Source of the DNA: an uncultured Flavobacteriales bacterium
GTDB lineage: Bacteria; Bacteroidota; Bacteroidia; Flavobacteriales; Schleiferiaceae
DNA length: 64,000 nucleotides
Direction of reading: 5' to 3'
Assembly (NCBI GenBank): GCA_913055685.1
Contig: CAJXKC010000001.1
Span: 1 to 64,000, forward strand
Below the pieces are notes generated by a model. That model worked only from the letters and a program-made list of their open reading frames with translations, ran no database searches and was not told the origin of the DNA. The position numbers were made by a program, and so were the translations under genes. Below, piece by piece: positions 42,744-51,924 of the stretch (its first letter is position 1; every line of letters starts with the position of its first letter).

Positions 42744-45700
42744 ATGGCTCAAGCAGGAAAACTTTTTTTCGACCTATATCAGGACGACCAACGGATACAA
42801 ACTATTACTGAAGCATGGAACGGTGCTGCTAACACAAAAATTTTAGCCAAGGGCTTTAGTGGTTCCCTGCCGAGCATTGCCATTGCGCAAAGCTTTCTAA
42901 ATAGTGAAAAGCCACACCTAGTAATTCTAAACGATAAGGAGGAAGCGGCCTACTTTTTAAACGATCTGGAAAGTCTAATCGGCGAAAAAGACGTTTTATT
43001 CTACCCGGCTTCCTACCGCCGACCTTACGACACCGAGGAAACCGATAATGCCAATGTCTTGCTTAGGGCGGAAGTACTAAACCGACTTAATAGCCGTAAA
43101 AAACCAGCTCTACTGGTCAGTTATGCCGATTCACTCTTCGAGCAGGTGGTAACTCGCAAAACGCTCAATGCCCATACTTTTACGGTCCGAGTTGGCGACG
43201 AATTAAGTATCGATTTCTTAAACGAAACTCTCTTTGAATACCAATTTGAAAGAGTAGACTTTGTGGTTGAACCCGGGCAGTTTTCGGTACGTGGAGGTAT
43301 TGTAGATGTCTATTCTTTTAGTCACGACCAACCTTATCGAATTGAATTTTTTGACGACGAGATTGAAAGCATTCGCCTCTTCGACATTGAAAGCCAGCTG
43401 AGTATCGACCAACTCAAGAAAATACAATTGGTGCCAAATGTGGAGAATAAGGTATTAATGGAGAAGCGGGAAAGCTTCCTCCATTATATAAACGACAATA
43501 CCATCATTTGGACGCGTAATCAAGAGTTGAGCGCCAAGAAACTAGACGACCTTTACGACAAAGCGCTTCAAGCCTTTAAGGAGGTGTCGGGCGAATTAAA
43601 CCGCAGCGAGCCGGCCGAACTTTACCTCAATGGCTCTCGCTTCTTGGAGGGACTCAAAGACTTCTCCCAAGTGGAAATGTCGGGTGGGAATTCCTTTCAG
43701 CCCCAGCTGCAAATAAATTGGGAAAGCCTACCTCAACCGAGTTTTAACAAAAAGTTTGAACTTCTAGCTGAAGACCTTCATCTCAAGGAGTCAGAAGGTT
43801 ACCAAAACATCCTCCTGTGCTTGAATGAAAAACAGGTGGATCGTTTTCATGCGATTTTCGAAGACCTCGATAAGGAGTCAAAGTTTCAGCCCTTGGTCCA
43901 CTCCCTACACGAAGGGTTTATTGATAAGCAAGCAAAAGTCTTGGTCTACACCGATCACCAAATCTTTGAGCGCTACCAAAAGTTTCGTTTACGGAATGGC
44001 TATGAAAAACGTCAAGCGGTTAGCCTAAAGGAACTCACCTCCTTACAAGTGGGCGATTACATTACGCATATCGACCATGGTATTGGCGAGTTTGGCGGGC
44101 TTCAAAAGATTGAAGTAAACGGCAAGCAGCAAGAGGCCATCAAACTGATCTACTCTGGAGGCGATGTGCTTTATGTAAGCATCCATTCTCTGCACAAAAT
44201 AACCCGCTTTAACGGTAAGGAAGGCAGTGTACCTACTATACATAAATTAGGTTCGGGCGTTTGGCAGAAAACTAAAGCCAAAGCCAAAACGCGGGTTAAG
44301 AAAGTGGCCTTTGACCTCATTAAGCTGTACGCCAAACGAAAGTCGGCCCAAGGCTTCAGCTACTCTCCCGATAATTACCTCCAACACGAATTAGAGGCTT
44401 CTTTTATTTATGAGGACACACCCGACCAAGAAAGTGCCACCGCGGCGATAAAACAAGATATGGAAGCTAGTATGCCTATGGACCGACTAATATGTGGGGA
44501 CGTAGGCTTTGGAAAAACCGAATTAGCCATACGAGCCGCCTTTAAAGCGGTAAACGACAATAAACAAGTCGCGGTTTTAGTGCCCACAACCATCTTGGCT
44601 TTCCAACACTTTAAGACTTTTAGTAAAAGATTAGGCGACTTCCCCGTTAATATCGAATACCTGAATCGCTTTCGCAGCAGAAAACAACAAACTGAAATCC
44701 TTAAAAAACTTGAAGAAGGCAAGGTGGATATCATTATTGGTACCCACCGACTAGTTGGGAAGGATGTGAAGTTTAAGGACCTTGGCCTATTGGTAATTGA
44801 TGAAGAACAGAAATTTGGGGTAAGCGTAAAGGATAAGTTGAAAAATATGAAGGTGAATGTAGACACCTTAACCCTTACCGCCACTCCGATCCCTCGTACC
44901 TTGCAGTTTTCACTGATGCAGGCGCGCGACCTCAGCGTAATGACTACGCCTCCCCCAAATCGGCACCCGATTGAGACCCAATTAATTCCCTTTAATGAGG
45001 AAATCATTCGTGATAGCGTGCGCTATGAATTAAGCCGTGGTGGTCAAATCTTCTTCATCCACAATCGGGTAGAGAACATTAAGGAAGTGGCGGGTATGCT
45101 GCAGCGCTTGGTGCCGGATGCCAAAATTGGTATTGGTCATGGTCAGATGGAAGGCAAAAAACTCGAAGAGGTAATGCTCAACTTCATTAATGGTGAGTTT
45201 GACATTCTGGTGGCGACTTCCATCATCGAAAATGGTTTAGACGTTCCCAATGCCAATACCATTATCATTAATAACGCCCACAATATTGGGCTAAGCGATT
45301 TGCACCAAATGCGTGGTCGGGTGGGCCGAAGTAATAAAAAGGCATTTTGTAAACTCATCACCCCGCCCTTATCGGCCATGAGCGATGAAGCACGTAAGCG
45401 CATGCAGGCCATTGAGAAGTTCAGCGACTTGGGCAGTGGCTTCCATATCGCCATGCGGGATTTGGAAATTCGAGGCGCAGGCGACTTATTAGGAGCCGAG
45501 CAGAGCGGCTTTATTAATGACATTGGCTTTGACACTTTCCAGAAAATATTAGCCGAAGCCATTGAAGAGCTCAAGGAAAGTGAGTTTAAGGAGCTTTACG
45601 CTGATGAGATTAAAAATAAAGAGCAAATAAGTGACACCTTGCTCGATACTGATCTCGAAATTCTGATTCCGGACAACTATGTAAACAAGGTCGATGAGCG

Positions 45701-46076
45701 TTTAAAACTCTACCAAGAACTGGATCAGGTTAAAGACGAAAAGGAATTGGAGCACTATGCCGAGGCCCTAAAAGATCGTTTTGGCCCCTTGCCTTCCGAA
45801 GTTGAGGAACTGTTCGACTCTCTGCGCTTACGCCGTTTGGGCCGAAAGATTGGCTTCGAGAAAATTGTGCTGAAACAAGAACGCTTACTCTGTTATTTTA
45901 CCTCCGATCAAGACTCACCCTATTTCCAAAGTGAGCGCTTCCAAAAAGTTTTGCTCCATTTACAAGCTTACAAAGAAGCCCAATTAAAGGAGCGCAATAA
46001 TAAACTTTACCTTAGTTACCAGAAAGTAAGCTCGGTGCACCAAGCCTACTCTATACTCCAATCTATTTTGCAATGA
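42744..46076 (+). CDS. mfd: Transcription-repair coupling factor
   Basis: 1110 residues. Releases RNA polymerase stalled at lesions and recruits UvrA. The UvrB-homology segment is about 100-220, with RPYDTEETDNANVLLR and FVVEPGQFSVRGGIVDVYSF. The RNA-polymerase-interacting CarD-like domain starts near LQVGDYITHIDHGIGEFGGL (about 434). Walker A GDVGFGKTEL is near 584 and the DEEQ motif (VIDEEQKFGV) near 685. SNKKAFCKLIT and DLEIRGAGDLLGAEQSG follow, and the C-terminal D7 TRCF domain ends the chain. All ATPase motifs are intact. Overlaps the next gene by ATGA. Confidence 0.97.
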   Translation: MAQAGKLFFDLYQDDQRIQTITEAWNGAANTKILAKGFSGSLPSIAIAQSFLNSEKPHLVILNDKEEAAYFLNDLESLIGEKDVLFYPASYRRPYDTEETDNANVLLRAEVLNRLNSRKKPALLVSYADSLFEQVVTRKTLNAHTFTVRVGDELSIDFLNETLFEYQFERVDFVVEPGQFSVRGGIVDVYSFSHDQPYRIEFFDDEIESIRLFDIESQLSIDQLKKIQLVPNVENKVLMEKRESFLHYINDNTIIWTRNQELSAKKLDDLYDKALQAFKEVSGELNRSEPAELYLNGSRFLEGLKDFSQVEMSGGNSFQPQLQINWESLPQPSFNKKFELLAEDLHLKESEGYQNILLCLNEKQVDRFHAIFEDLDKESKFQPLVHSLHEGFIDKQAKVLVYTDHQIFERYQKFRLRNGYEKRQAVSLKELTSLQVGDYITHIDHGIGEFGGLQKIEVNGKQQEAIKLIYSGGDVLYVSIHSLHKITRFNGKEGSVPTIHKLGSGVWQKTKAKAKTRVKKVAFDLIKLYAKRKSAQGFSYSPDNYLQHELEASFIYEDTPDQESATAAIKQDMEASMPMDRLICGDVGFGKTELAIRAAFKAVNDNKQVAVLVPTTILAFQHFKTFSKRLGDFPVNIEYLNRFRSRKQQTEILKKLEEGKVDIIIGTHRLVGKDVKFKDLGLLVIDEEQKFGVSVKDKLKNMKVNVDTLTLTATPIPRTLQFSLMQARDLSVMTTPPPNRHPIETQLIPFNEEIIRDSVRYELSRGGQIFFIHNRVENIKEVAGMLQRLVPDAKIGIGHGQMEGKKLEEVMLNFINGEFDILVATSIIENGLDVPNANTIIINNAHNIGLSDLHQMRGRVGRSNKKAFCKLITPPLSAMSDEARKRMQAIEKFSDLGSGFHIAMRDLEIRGAGDLLGAEQSGFINDIGFDTFQKILAEAIEELKESEFKELYADEIKNKEQISDTLLDTDLEILIPDNYVNKVDERLKLYQELDQVKDEKELEHYAEALKDRFGPLPSEVEELFDSLRLRRLGRKIGFEKIVLKQERLLCYFTSDQDSPYFQSERFQKVLLHLQAYKEAQLKERNNKLYLSYQKVSSVHQAYSILQSILQ

Positions 46077-46549
46077 TCTTGAAAAGCTATATCGAATCGG
46101 AGCCCAATGGCTATGCGCCGCAGATCTTCTGCACCTATGATCAAGCCAAGGATTTCATCGAGAATCATAGTAGCCGAGTAATAATTATTGGTCCGGATGG
46201 CAAAAAGCTGCACCGCGCCTTGCAATTGCGCAAAGACGGCTACGCTTTAATTATGCTTAGTCGTGCTGTTCTAAAATCTTGGCGCTGCGAGATTGGTGAT
46301 TTTGTAGAAGTAGAAATGCTGCCCGACACCAGCGAGTTCGGCATGGCCTTTCCCGAGGAATTTCAGGTGGTATTGGACCAAGACCCCGAAGCCGACAAAG
46401 CTTTCCGCGCCCGCAAACCGGGCAAGCAAAGGGGAGTTCTGCATTATATTGATTCAGGCAAAACCGAAGCAACCCGTATCAAGCGGTCCCTAGAAATGGC
46501 CGAGCGCTTGAAAAATAATGCGCTGTACGGAGAGGAGAATCATCAATGA
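46073..46549 (+). CDS. YdeI/OmpD-associated (DUF1905-like) protein
   Basis: 158 residues, cytoplasmic. The N-terminal half has GKKLHRALQLRKDGYALIMLSRAVLKSW and GDFVEVEMLPDTSEFGMAFPEEF, resembling the DUF1905 beta barrel. A C-terminal helical segment (RKPGKQRGVLHYIDSGKTEATRIKRSLEMAERL) is the YdeI/OmdA bacteriocin-protection type domain. The role is poorly established in any species. It overlaps the mfd stop by four bases and shares its transcript; no evident functional connection. Confidence 0.72.
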   Translation: MILKSYIESEPNGYAPQIFCTYDQAKDFIENHSSRVIIIGPDGKKLHRALQLRKDGYALIMLSRAVLKSWRCEIGDFVEVEMLPDTSEFGMAFPEEFQVVLDQDPEADKAFRARKPGKQRGVLHYIDSGKTEATRIKRSLEMAERLKNNALYGEENHQ

Positions 46550-46612
46550 GTATCTAGTAAAATTAAATTACTCGCAATGGCTAGCAAATCGAGCTTTAAA
46601 ATAGTTTAAGGC

Positions 46613-46652
46613 TAAAAAAAAGGGGACCCATAAAAGCACGGTCCCCTTCTAA
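46613..46652. terminator. Bidirectional hairpin terminator
   Basis: A-rich run, AAGGGGACC, 11-base loop, GGTCCCCTT, then TCTAAAT. A 9-bp stem with A's on one side and T's on the other, between the convergent genes ending at 46549 and 46673. Confidence 0.85.
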
Positions 46653-46672
46653 ATACTAGCTACTACGAATCA

Positions 46673-47929
46673 CTACACCTTCGCCAAGGCTTGCTCTAAA
46701 TCGGCAATTAAATCATCGGGATGTTCTACCCCAACTGATAATCGAACCAGCTTTTCAGAGATTGCTAATTGATCGCGTAATTCTTTATCCACGCCAGCGT
46801 GGGTCATTGTTGCAGGATGTTCGGCCAGAGATTCCGTTGAACCGAGACTCACGGCTAATTTCACCAATTGCAAGGCATTTAAGAAGCGGAAAGCTTCTGC
46901 TTCACCACCTTTCACATCGAATGACAGCATTGCACCAGCAGAGCTGCATTGTCGCTTATAAATATCCGCATGACGTTGGTCTTTTTCATCCAGCATTCCA
47001 AGGTAGTAGACCTTCTCCACTTTAGGATGTTGCACCAACCATTCGGCCACCGCTTTGGCGTTTATAGCTTGTCGTTCCATACGCACCTTAAGAGTTTCGA
47101 GGCTTCGCATTAATAACCAACCAGTATGTGGCCCGGCCATATTACCTAGGAAGGTACGAAGTTCTTTCACCCGCTTCATCACCTCGAAGCTGCCCAAAAC
47201 TGCACCAGCAATCACATCGCTATGTCCACCTATATATTTGGTCGCTGAGTAAAGAACGAAATCCGCTCCATGCTTTAAAGGATGCTGCCACAAAGGCCCC
47301 ATATAAGTATTATCTACCGCCACATAAACGCGATCCTCTTCACTACGTGAATAATGCTTGGCAAGGGCTACGCACTCCTCGATATCAAATAAATCTAAAG
47401 TTGGGTTGGCTGGTGTTTCTACATAAATCATCGCCAAACGATCCTTAGCCGGATGCGCCTCAATCATCGCTTCGATATCTGCACGGCTATCGGCCGGACT
47501 AAACCCTAAGACCTCGATGCCAAATTTGGTAAGAACATGCTTTATAAAATGATCGGTACCTCCATAGACAGGATTTGAGTAAAGGAGCAAGTCCCCAGGT
47601 TTCAAGAATTCCATTAAAACTGTAGAGATTGCCGACATACCACTCTCAAAGACGGCTGCATCATCGGCTCCATCCCAAAGAGTTAATCGATTTTCTAAAA
47701 TTTCAAGATCCGGGTTGTTTAGGCGACTGTATATAAGTCCCAGTTCTTCATCCGCTCCTTTCTCGCGCATACCATAGGCTACTTCAAAAAAGGCCTTGCC
47801 TTCTTCAGCGGTTTTAAAAACGAAAGTAGAAGTTTGAAATATTGGGCATTTTACTGCGCCTTCAGAGAGGTGTGGTTTGTACCCGTAAGACATCATTAGA
47901 CTTTCGGGGTGCATCTTTGATTTATCCAT
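46673..47929 (-). CDS. Trans-sulfuration PLP enzyme (cystathionine gamma-synthase/methionine gamma-lyase family)
   Basis: 418 residues from the ATG at 47929; a TTG at 47953 extends the frame by eight residues. Cys/Met metabolism fold I family (PF01053). PLP-binding K231 sits in YSATKYIGGHSDVIAGA. The phosphate-binding segment is ESGMSAISTVL, the cofactor tyrosine is in LIYSRLNNPD, VAVDNTYMGPLWQHPL precedes the lysine, and SLGSTESLAEHPATMTH marks the C-terminal substrate end. It could be a gamma-synthase or a gamma-lyase; sequence alone does not decide. Confidence 0.85.
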   Translation of the reverse strand: MDKSKMHPESLMMSYGYKPHLSEGAVKCPIFQTSTFVFKTAEEGKAFFEVAYGMREKGADEELGLIYSRLNNPDLEILENRLTLWDGADDAAVFESGMSAISTVLMEFLKPGDLLLYSNPVYGGTDHFIKHVLTKFGIEVLGFSPADSRADIEAMIEAHPAKDRLAMIYVETPANPTLDLFDIEECVALAKHYSRSEEDRVYVAVDNTYMGPLWQHPLKHGADFVLYSATKYIGGHSDVIAGAVLGSFEVMKRVKELRTFLGNMAGPHTGWLLMRSLETLKVRMERQAINAKAVAEWLVQHPKVEKVYYLGMLDEKDQRHADIYKRQCSSAGAMLSFDVKGGEAEAFRFLNALQLVKLAVSLGSTESLAEHPATMTHAGVDKELRDQLAISEKLVRLSVGVEHPDDLIADLEQALAKV

Positions 47930-48007
47930 TTTTTGCTTTTTGAGAGACCACAAATGAAGTCAAAATCCTAGAACTAGACAGCGACTTTTATCAGTTTCAA
48001 AAAAAAT

Positions 48008-48046
48008 CCCCGGTTCACACCCTTTTTTCCCCGGCTCACTCCCTTT
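48008..48046 (+). promoter_or_regulatory. Direct repeat, possible LytTR binding site
   Basis: CCCCGGTTCACACCCTTT (48008-48025) and CCCCGGCTCACTCCCTTT (48029-48046) agree at 16 of 18 bases with a period of 21. LytTR proteins bind two direct repeats about 21 bases apart, and this pair ends 4 bases before the -33 region of the TonB receptor promoter. The receptor operon itself encodes a LytTR regulator. Confidence 0.5.
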
Positions 48047-48049
48047 CAA

Positions 48050-48080
48050 TTTCATAAGAGTGGTCAGCATCGCACCTTTG
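48050..48080 (+). promoter_or_regulatory. Promoter of the TonB receptor operon
   Basis: TTTC (48050-48053), 19 bases, CACCTTTG (48073-48080), 20 bases before the receptor ATG. One mismatch in each box from TTTG-N19-TAnnTTTG, with exact spacing. Confidence 0.5.
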
Positions 48081-48099
48081 ACTCACTAAAACATGCAAA

Positions 48100-50490
48100 A
48101 TGAAAACACTTCGAATCGCTCTTATTGCTTTAAGCAGTATTTTAAGCATTAGCCTTTCGGCTGATGTGGAGCCCGCGGAAATCACCCAAACCATTAAAGG
48201 CAGGGTTTTAGACCAGCAATCCCAAACACCTTTACCAGGTGTTAACGTAGTCGTGCTAAGTGCAGGCCAACAATTTGGCGCTAGCACCGATTTTGACGGT
48301 TATTATAAAGTTGAAAGCGTACCCACTGGCAGGGTCGACATCAGCATAAGCTTTATAGGTTATGAAACTCGAGTATTCCCGAAAATGGAACTGCTTGGGT
48401 CCAAAGAGTTGGTGCTTAACATTAGTCTCATCGAGAAAACTGAAAAACTCGAAGAGGTGGTGGTAAAAGCGCGGGTCAATAAAACGCGGACGGCCAATGA
48501 AAGGGTTAATGTTTCGGGGCGGACCTTTAGCATTGAGGAGACCCAACGCTTTGCCGGCGCCAATAATGATGTTTCCCGGATGGCCTCGAACTTCGCCGGT
48601 GTTCAGCGCAGTAATGATGCCTCCAACGACATTGTTATTCGAGGAAACTCGCCTTTCGGCCTAATATGGCGTTTGGAAGGGATGGATATCCCGAATCCCA
48701 ACCACTTTGGTGGCATTGGTGCAACCGGAGGACCAGTAAGTATGCTAAACAATAATGTTTTGGCCAATAGCGACTTTCTTACTTCGGCCTTCCCTTCCGA
48801 TTATGGAGATGGAGTATCCGGAGTATTTGACCTACAGATGCGTAATGGCAATTATGAAAAGCATGAGTTTTTAGGGCAAATTGGCTTTAATGGACTCGAG
48901 TTTGGTGCGGAAGGACCATTAAACAAAGACTCCAAGGCCTCTTACCTTATTAATTACCGTTACTCAACTTTAGGAGTAATGTCGGCTTTGGGAGTAGATT
49001 TTGGCACCGGCACTGCCGTTCCAGAGTACCAAGACTTAAACCTTAAGCTTAACTTCCCCAGCCGCAAATACGGTAGTTTTCAAGTATTTGCATTAGGCGG
49101 AATTTCATCGATTGAATTTCTAGACAGCGAGAATGAAGAAAATGAAGACGGTGGTTTTTACAGCGATGATCAAGATTTACGTAATCAAGTAGGCTCTGGT
49201 GTTATTGGCGCAAGTCATCAATATTTCTTCAATCCTAAAACCTATTCTAAAATAAGTCTAGCCTTTAGTGGCATTCAAAACAAGACCACGGTAGACACCA
49301 TTAATAACGATGGCAGTATTATTAGTCCGGTTTACGGGCAACGTTTTATGCGCACTAACTTCCAAGTAAATGCCCTACTCAACCATAAGTTTAATGTAAA
49401 CCACGTGTTGAGAGCAGGAAGCTATATTACCTATCGAAATTTTAATCTTTTAGATTCTGCCTATTCCAACAATTGGAATGGCTTTCGTCGCATTCGTGAT
49501 ATTCAAGGGGCCAATATGCTTTACCAGCCTTATGTTAACTGGCAGTACCGTATTAACGATCAATGGGAAATGAATACCGGAGTTCATACCATGATCCTTG
49601 AAAACGATTACAACATTGAGCCTCGTTGGGGATTATCCTATCGCCCCAACCGAAAAAGCAGCCTTAATATTGGTTATGGTCTCCACAGCCAGCAAGCCCA
49701 TGAATTACTCATCTACAACCAAGAGGTATTAGCTGACGGTAGTATTTTCCGTCCCAATGAAAAACTTGGCTTAATGAAGAGTCATCATTTTGTACTCGGT
49801 TACCAAACTGGCTTTGGGCAGAACTGGAATTTTAAAGCAGAGACTTATTACCAATACATATACGATGCAATTGTAGATGTAAATCCCAATTCCTTTTCTA
49901 CCATCAATAATGGAACCTTCGACATTGTATTACCCGACACGGCACAAAATGGGGGTATTGGCTACAATTACGGAATTGACTTTACGGTCGAGAAGTATAT
50001 GGACAAAGGTTTCTATATGTTAAACACCCTCTCGATATTTCAGTCAAAATACCAAGGAAGCGATAAGGTTTGGCGTAATACCGCCTTTAATGGAAACTAC
50101 GTATTCAATGTAGTTGGAGGTAAAGAGTTTTTACTGAGTAAAAAAGACAGCGAAAGCCGAAAGACCCTAACGGTAGACGCCAAAGTGACTCTAGCTGGAG
50201 GTCAGAGGTACACCCCAATCGACCTAGCAAAATCCAGAGCAGAGGGCGAAGCGGTATACGACTTCGACAATGCCTATGGCTCGCAGTTCGACCCCTATTT
50301 TAGAGCTGATATCCGAGTGGGTTACAAAATTGCCGGATCAAGATTCACCCAAGAATGGGCATTGGATATCCAGAACGTCAGCAATCAGCAAAACCCCTTT
50401 GCGCAAGATTTTGACCCTGCCACCGGTGAAGTGGAGACCACTTATCAATTAGGTTTATTCCCCATGTTCCTTTACCGCATAACTTTTTAG
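48100..50490 (+). CDS. TonB-dependent receptor with carboxypeptidase-like domain
   Basis: 796 residues; outer-membrane receptor. Signal peptide about 1-21 (MKTLRIALIALSSILSISLSA). A carboxypeptidase-regulatory-like (CarboxypepD_reg) domain follows at about 30-115, with IKGRVLDQQSQTPLPGVNVVV and DFDGYYKVESVPTGRVDISISFIGYE. The plug begins near VVVKARVNKTRTANERV and contains VIRGNSPFGLIWRLEGMDIP. The barrel ends GLFPMFLYRITF with a C-terminal phenylalanine. The ligand is unknown; no SusD-like partner is adjacent, so it is not a classic glycan-utilisation pair. It heads an operon with three small regulators. Confidence 0.88.
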   Translation: MKTLRIALIALSSILSISLSADVEPAEITQTIKGRVLDQQSQTPLPGVNVVVLSAGQQFGASTDFDGYYKVESVPTGRVDISISFIGYETRVFPKMELLGSKELVLNISLIEKTEKLEEVVVKARVNKTRTANERVNVSGRTFSIEETQRFAGANNDVSRMASNFAGVQRSNDASNDIVIRGNSPFGLIWRLEGMDIPNPNHFGGIGATGGPVSMLNNNVLANSDFLTSAFPSDYGDGVSGVFDLQMRNGNYEKHEFLGQIGFNGLEFGAEGPLNKDSKASYLINYRYSTLGVMSALGVDFGTGTAVPEYQDLNLKLNFPSRKYGSFQVFALGGISSIEFLDSENEENEDGGFYSDDQDLRNQVGSGVIGASHQYFFNPKTYSKISLAFSGIQNKTTVDTINNDGSIISPVYGQRFMRTNFQVNALLNHKFNVNHVLRAGSYITYRNFNLLDSAYSNNWNGFRRIRDIQGANMLYQPYVNWQYRINDQWEMNTGVHTMILENDYNIEPRWGLSYRPNRKSSLNIGYGLHSQQAHELLIYNQEVLADGSIFRPNEKLGLMKSHHFVLGYQTGFGQNWNFKAETYYQYIYDAIVDVNPNSFSTINNGTFDIVLPDTAQNGGIGYNYGIDFTVEKYMDKGFYMLNTLSIFQSKYQGSDKVWRNTAFNGNYVFNVVGGKEFLLSKKDSESRKTLTVDAKVTLAGGQRYTPIDLAKSRAEGEAVYDFDNAYGSQFDPYFRADIRVGYKIAGSRFTQEWALDIQNVSNQQNPFAQDFDPATGEVETTYQLGLFPMFLYRITF

Positions 50491-50492
50491 CT

Positions 50493-50864
50493 ATGTACAT
50501 TAGTGTAACCGCTTTCAAGCCGGTGGGACTTTGGCCCAAAATTCTCTTCCAGATGCATGCGCTAACTTCTTTTTTACAAGTGAATAAGGCTCCTGGTTTA
50601 ATTAAGGCGCAGACCTTTAAGCCGGAACCGGGTATACACAGCACCCTTAGCTATTGGGAGTCCAAAGAAGCCATGCTCGCTTATCGAAACTCAGGTTCTC
50701 ATTTAAAAGCAATGAAGGCCAGTGGGAAATTAGGCAAAGGCATAAGTGCTGGTTGGGAAAGCAGTGCTGCGGAAAGCACAGAATTTGCCTACCAAAGGCT
50801 AGTATCTCTAAAAGGTAATTTACATTTAAGCGATGAATTCGAAAATCAACTGGTCGGCAGTTAA
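50493..50864 (+). CDS. Small dimeric alpha/beta-barrel protein (DUF3291/monooxygenase-like)
   Basis: 123 residues, no signal peptide. The pattern YISVTAFKPVGLWPKILFQMH, then a central HSTLSYWESKEAMLAYRNSGSHLKAMKASGKLG, is that of ferredoxin-fold dimeric alpha+beta-barrel proteins such as DUF3291 or antibiotic-biosynthesis monooxygenases. No haem or metal ligand can be named. It starts 2 bases after the receptor stop and overlaps the kinase gene by 32 bases, so translation is coupled; a role as cytoplasmic processing enzyme or sensor for the receptor's ligand is inference. Confidence 0.65.
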   Translation: MYISVTAFKPVGLWPKILFQMHALTSFLQVNKAPGLIKAQTFKPEPGIHSTLSYWESKEAMLAYRNSGSHLKAMKASGKLGKGISAGWESSAAESTEFAYQRLVSLKGNLHLSDEFENQLVGS

Positions 50865-51924
50865 AGATTACACCTTTACCAAGGGTAATTTATGGGTAAT
50901 TCTCGGCATCGGTATTTTCCCTCCAGTTTTTGGCACTTTGCAGTTTTTAAGTGGAATCGGCAATGATGAGCACACAAGCCTGCACTGGACCGCCTTCGAT
51001 GGTTTCTTAAATGTAATTTACTCCTATATCGTCACCTCTGTAATGGTATTGGGTGCCTCTGCGATTATTGCCATTTTAAACCAGCTTATTCCCTGGAAAG
51101 GAAATATTACTAAGCGCATTTTTGTAGAAGCATTTTTGGTAATTCTACTGGCAACCGCTTTTCAGAGTCTTTTACTGTATCTATTGGAAGGCACACGTAT
51201 GATTTATATCCGTCGTGAACTCACCTTTCAGGATTATTGGCAAAACATCATTTTCACCAATACGGTAACCATCATTGCCACCGCCATTTTTGAAGGAGCT
51301 TTTTTCTTTCGGAATTGGCGTGATTCTCTAATCGCCACAGAACGACTACAAAAGGAGCAAGCGATGAGTCAGGTTGCAAGCCTGCGTTCCCAAATGGACC
51401 CGCACTTTTTATTTAACAGCCTCAATGTTTTAAGCGGCCTCATAAAGCAAGACCCCAATCGGGCTGAAGCTTTTGTCAATGACTTCGCCAAAGTATACCG
51501 CTATTTACTGGAGGTTAAAGACGAAATGGTGGTCCCTTTGCGTAAAGAATTAGCTTTTGCCGAGCAGTATTTGCATTTACAGCAAACGCGTTTCCAGGAA
51601 GGCTTAGAAGTTAGCATTCAACTTGAGCCCAGTAGTTTAGATAAATACCTACCACCACTCAGTTTACAAGAAGCAATAAGCAATGCTATTAAGCACAATA
51701 GTCTTACCAAAGAGTACCCCTTAAAAATTGACCTTAAAGCCGATGAGCAGAAAATAAGCATTTGCAACAACTTCCAGCTGCGATCTCAAAAAGCAGACAG
51801 CACGGGTACCGGCTTGCAAAATATCAAGGAACGCTACCGCTTGTTAGAAGCTAATGCGCCACGCTTTGAAAGGCATGGCGAAATTTTCTTAGTTGAACTT
51901 CCTTTGCTTAGCTTAGAAGAATGA
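50833..51924 (+). CDS. LytS-type sensor histidine kinase
   Basis: 363 residues. Four predicted transmembrane helices occupy about residues 15-160 (for example NLWVILGIGIFPPVFGTLQFL). The His_kinase domain has H191 in SQMDPHFLFNSLNVLSGLI, followed by an atypical HATPase_c with SLQEAISNAIKHN and the glycine motif STGTGLQNIKERY. It pairs with the LytTR regulator whose ATG overlaps its stop (ATGA). The input is probably membrane-localised or depends on the TonB receptor encoded upstream. Confidence 0.9.
   Translation: MNSKINWSAVKDYTFTKGNLWVILGIGIFPPVFGTLQFLSGIGNDEHTSLHWTAFDGFLNVIYSYIVTSVMVLGASAIIAILNQLIPWKGNITKRIFVEAFLVILLATAFQSLLLYLLEGTRMIYIRRELTFQDYWQNIIFTNTVTIIATAIFEGAFFFRNWRDSLIATERLQKEQAMSQVASLRSQMDPHFLFNSLNVLSGLIKQDPNRAEAFVNDFAKVYRYLLEVKDEMVVPLRKELAFAEQYLHLQQTRFQEGLEVSIQLEPSSLDKYLPPLSLQEAISNAIKHNSLTKEYPLKIDLKADEQKISICNNFQLRSQKADSTGTGLQNIKERYRLLEANAPRFERHGEIFLVELPLLSLEE

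Noticed and set aside
44408-45007. 199-residue antisense frame inside mfd
   Set aside because: It lies wholly opposite the helicase core of mfd, whose motifs are intact in the plus frame. The serine- and cysteine-rich product shows no domain.
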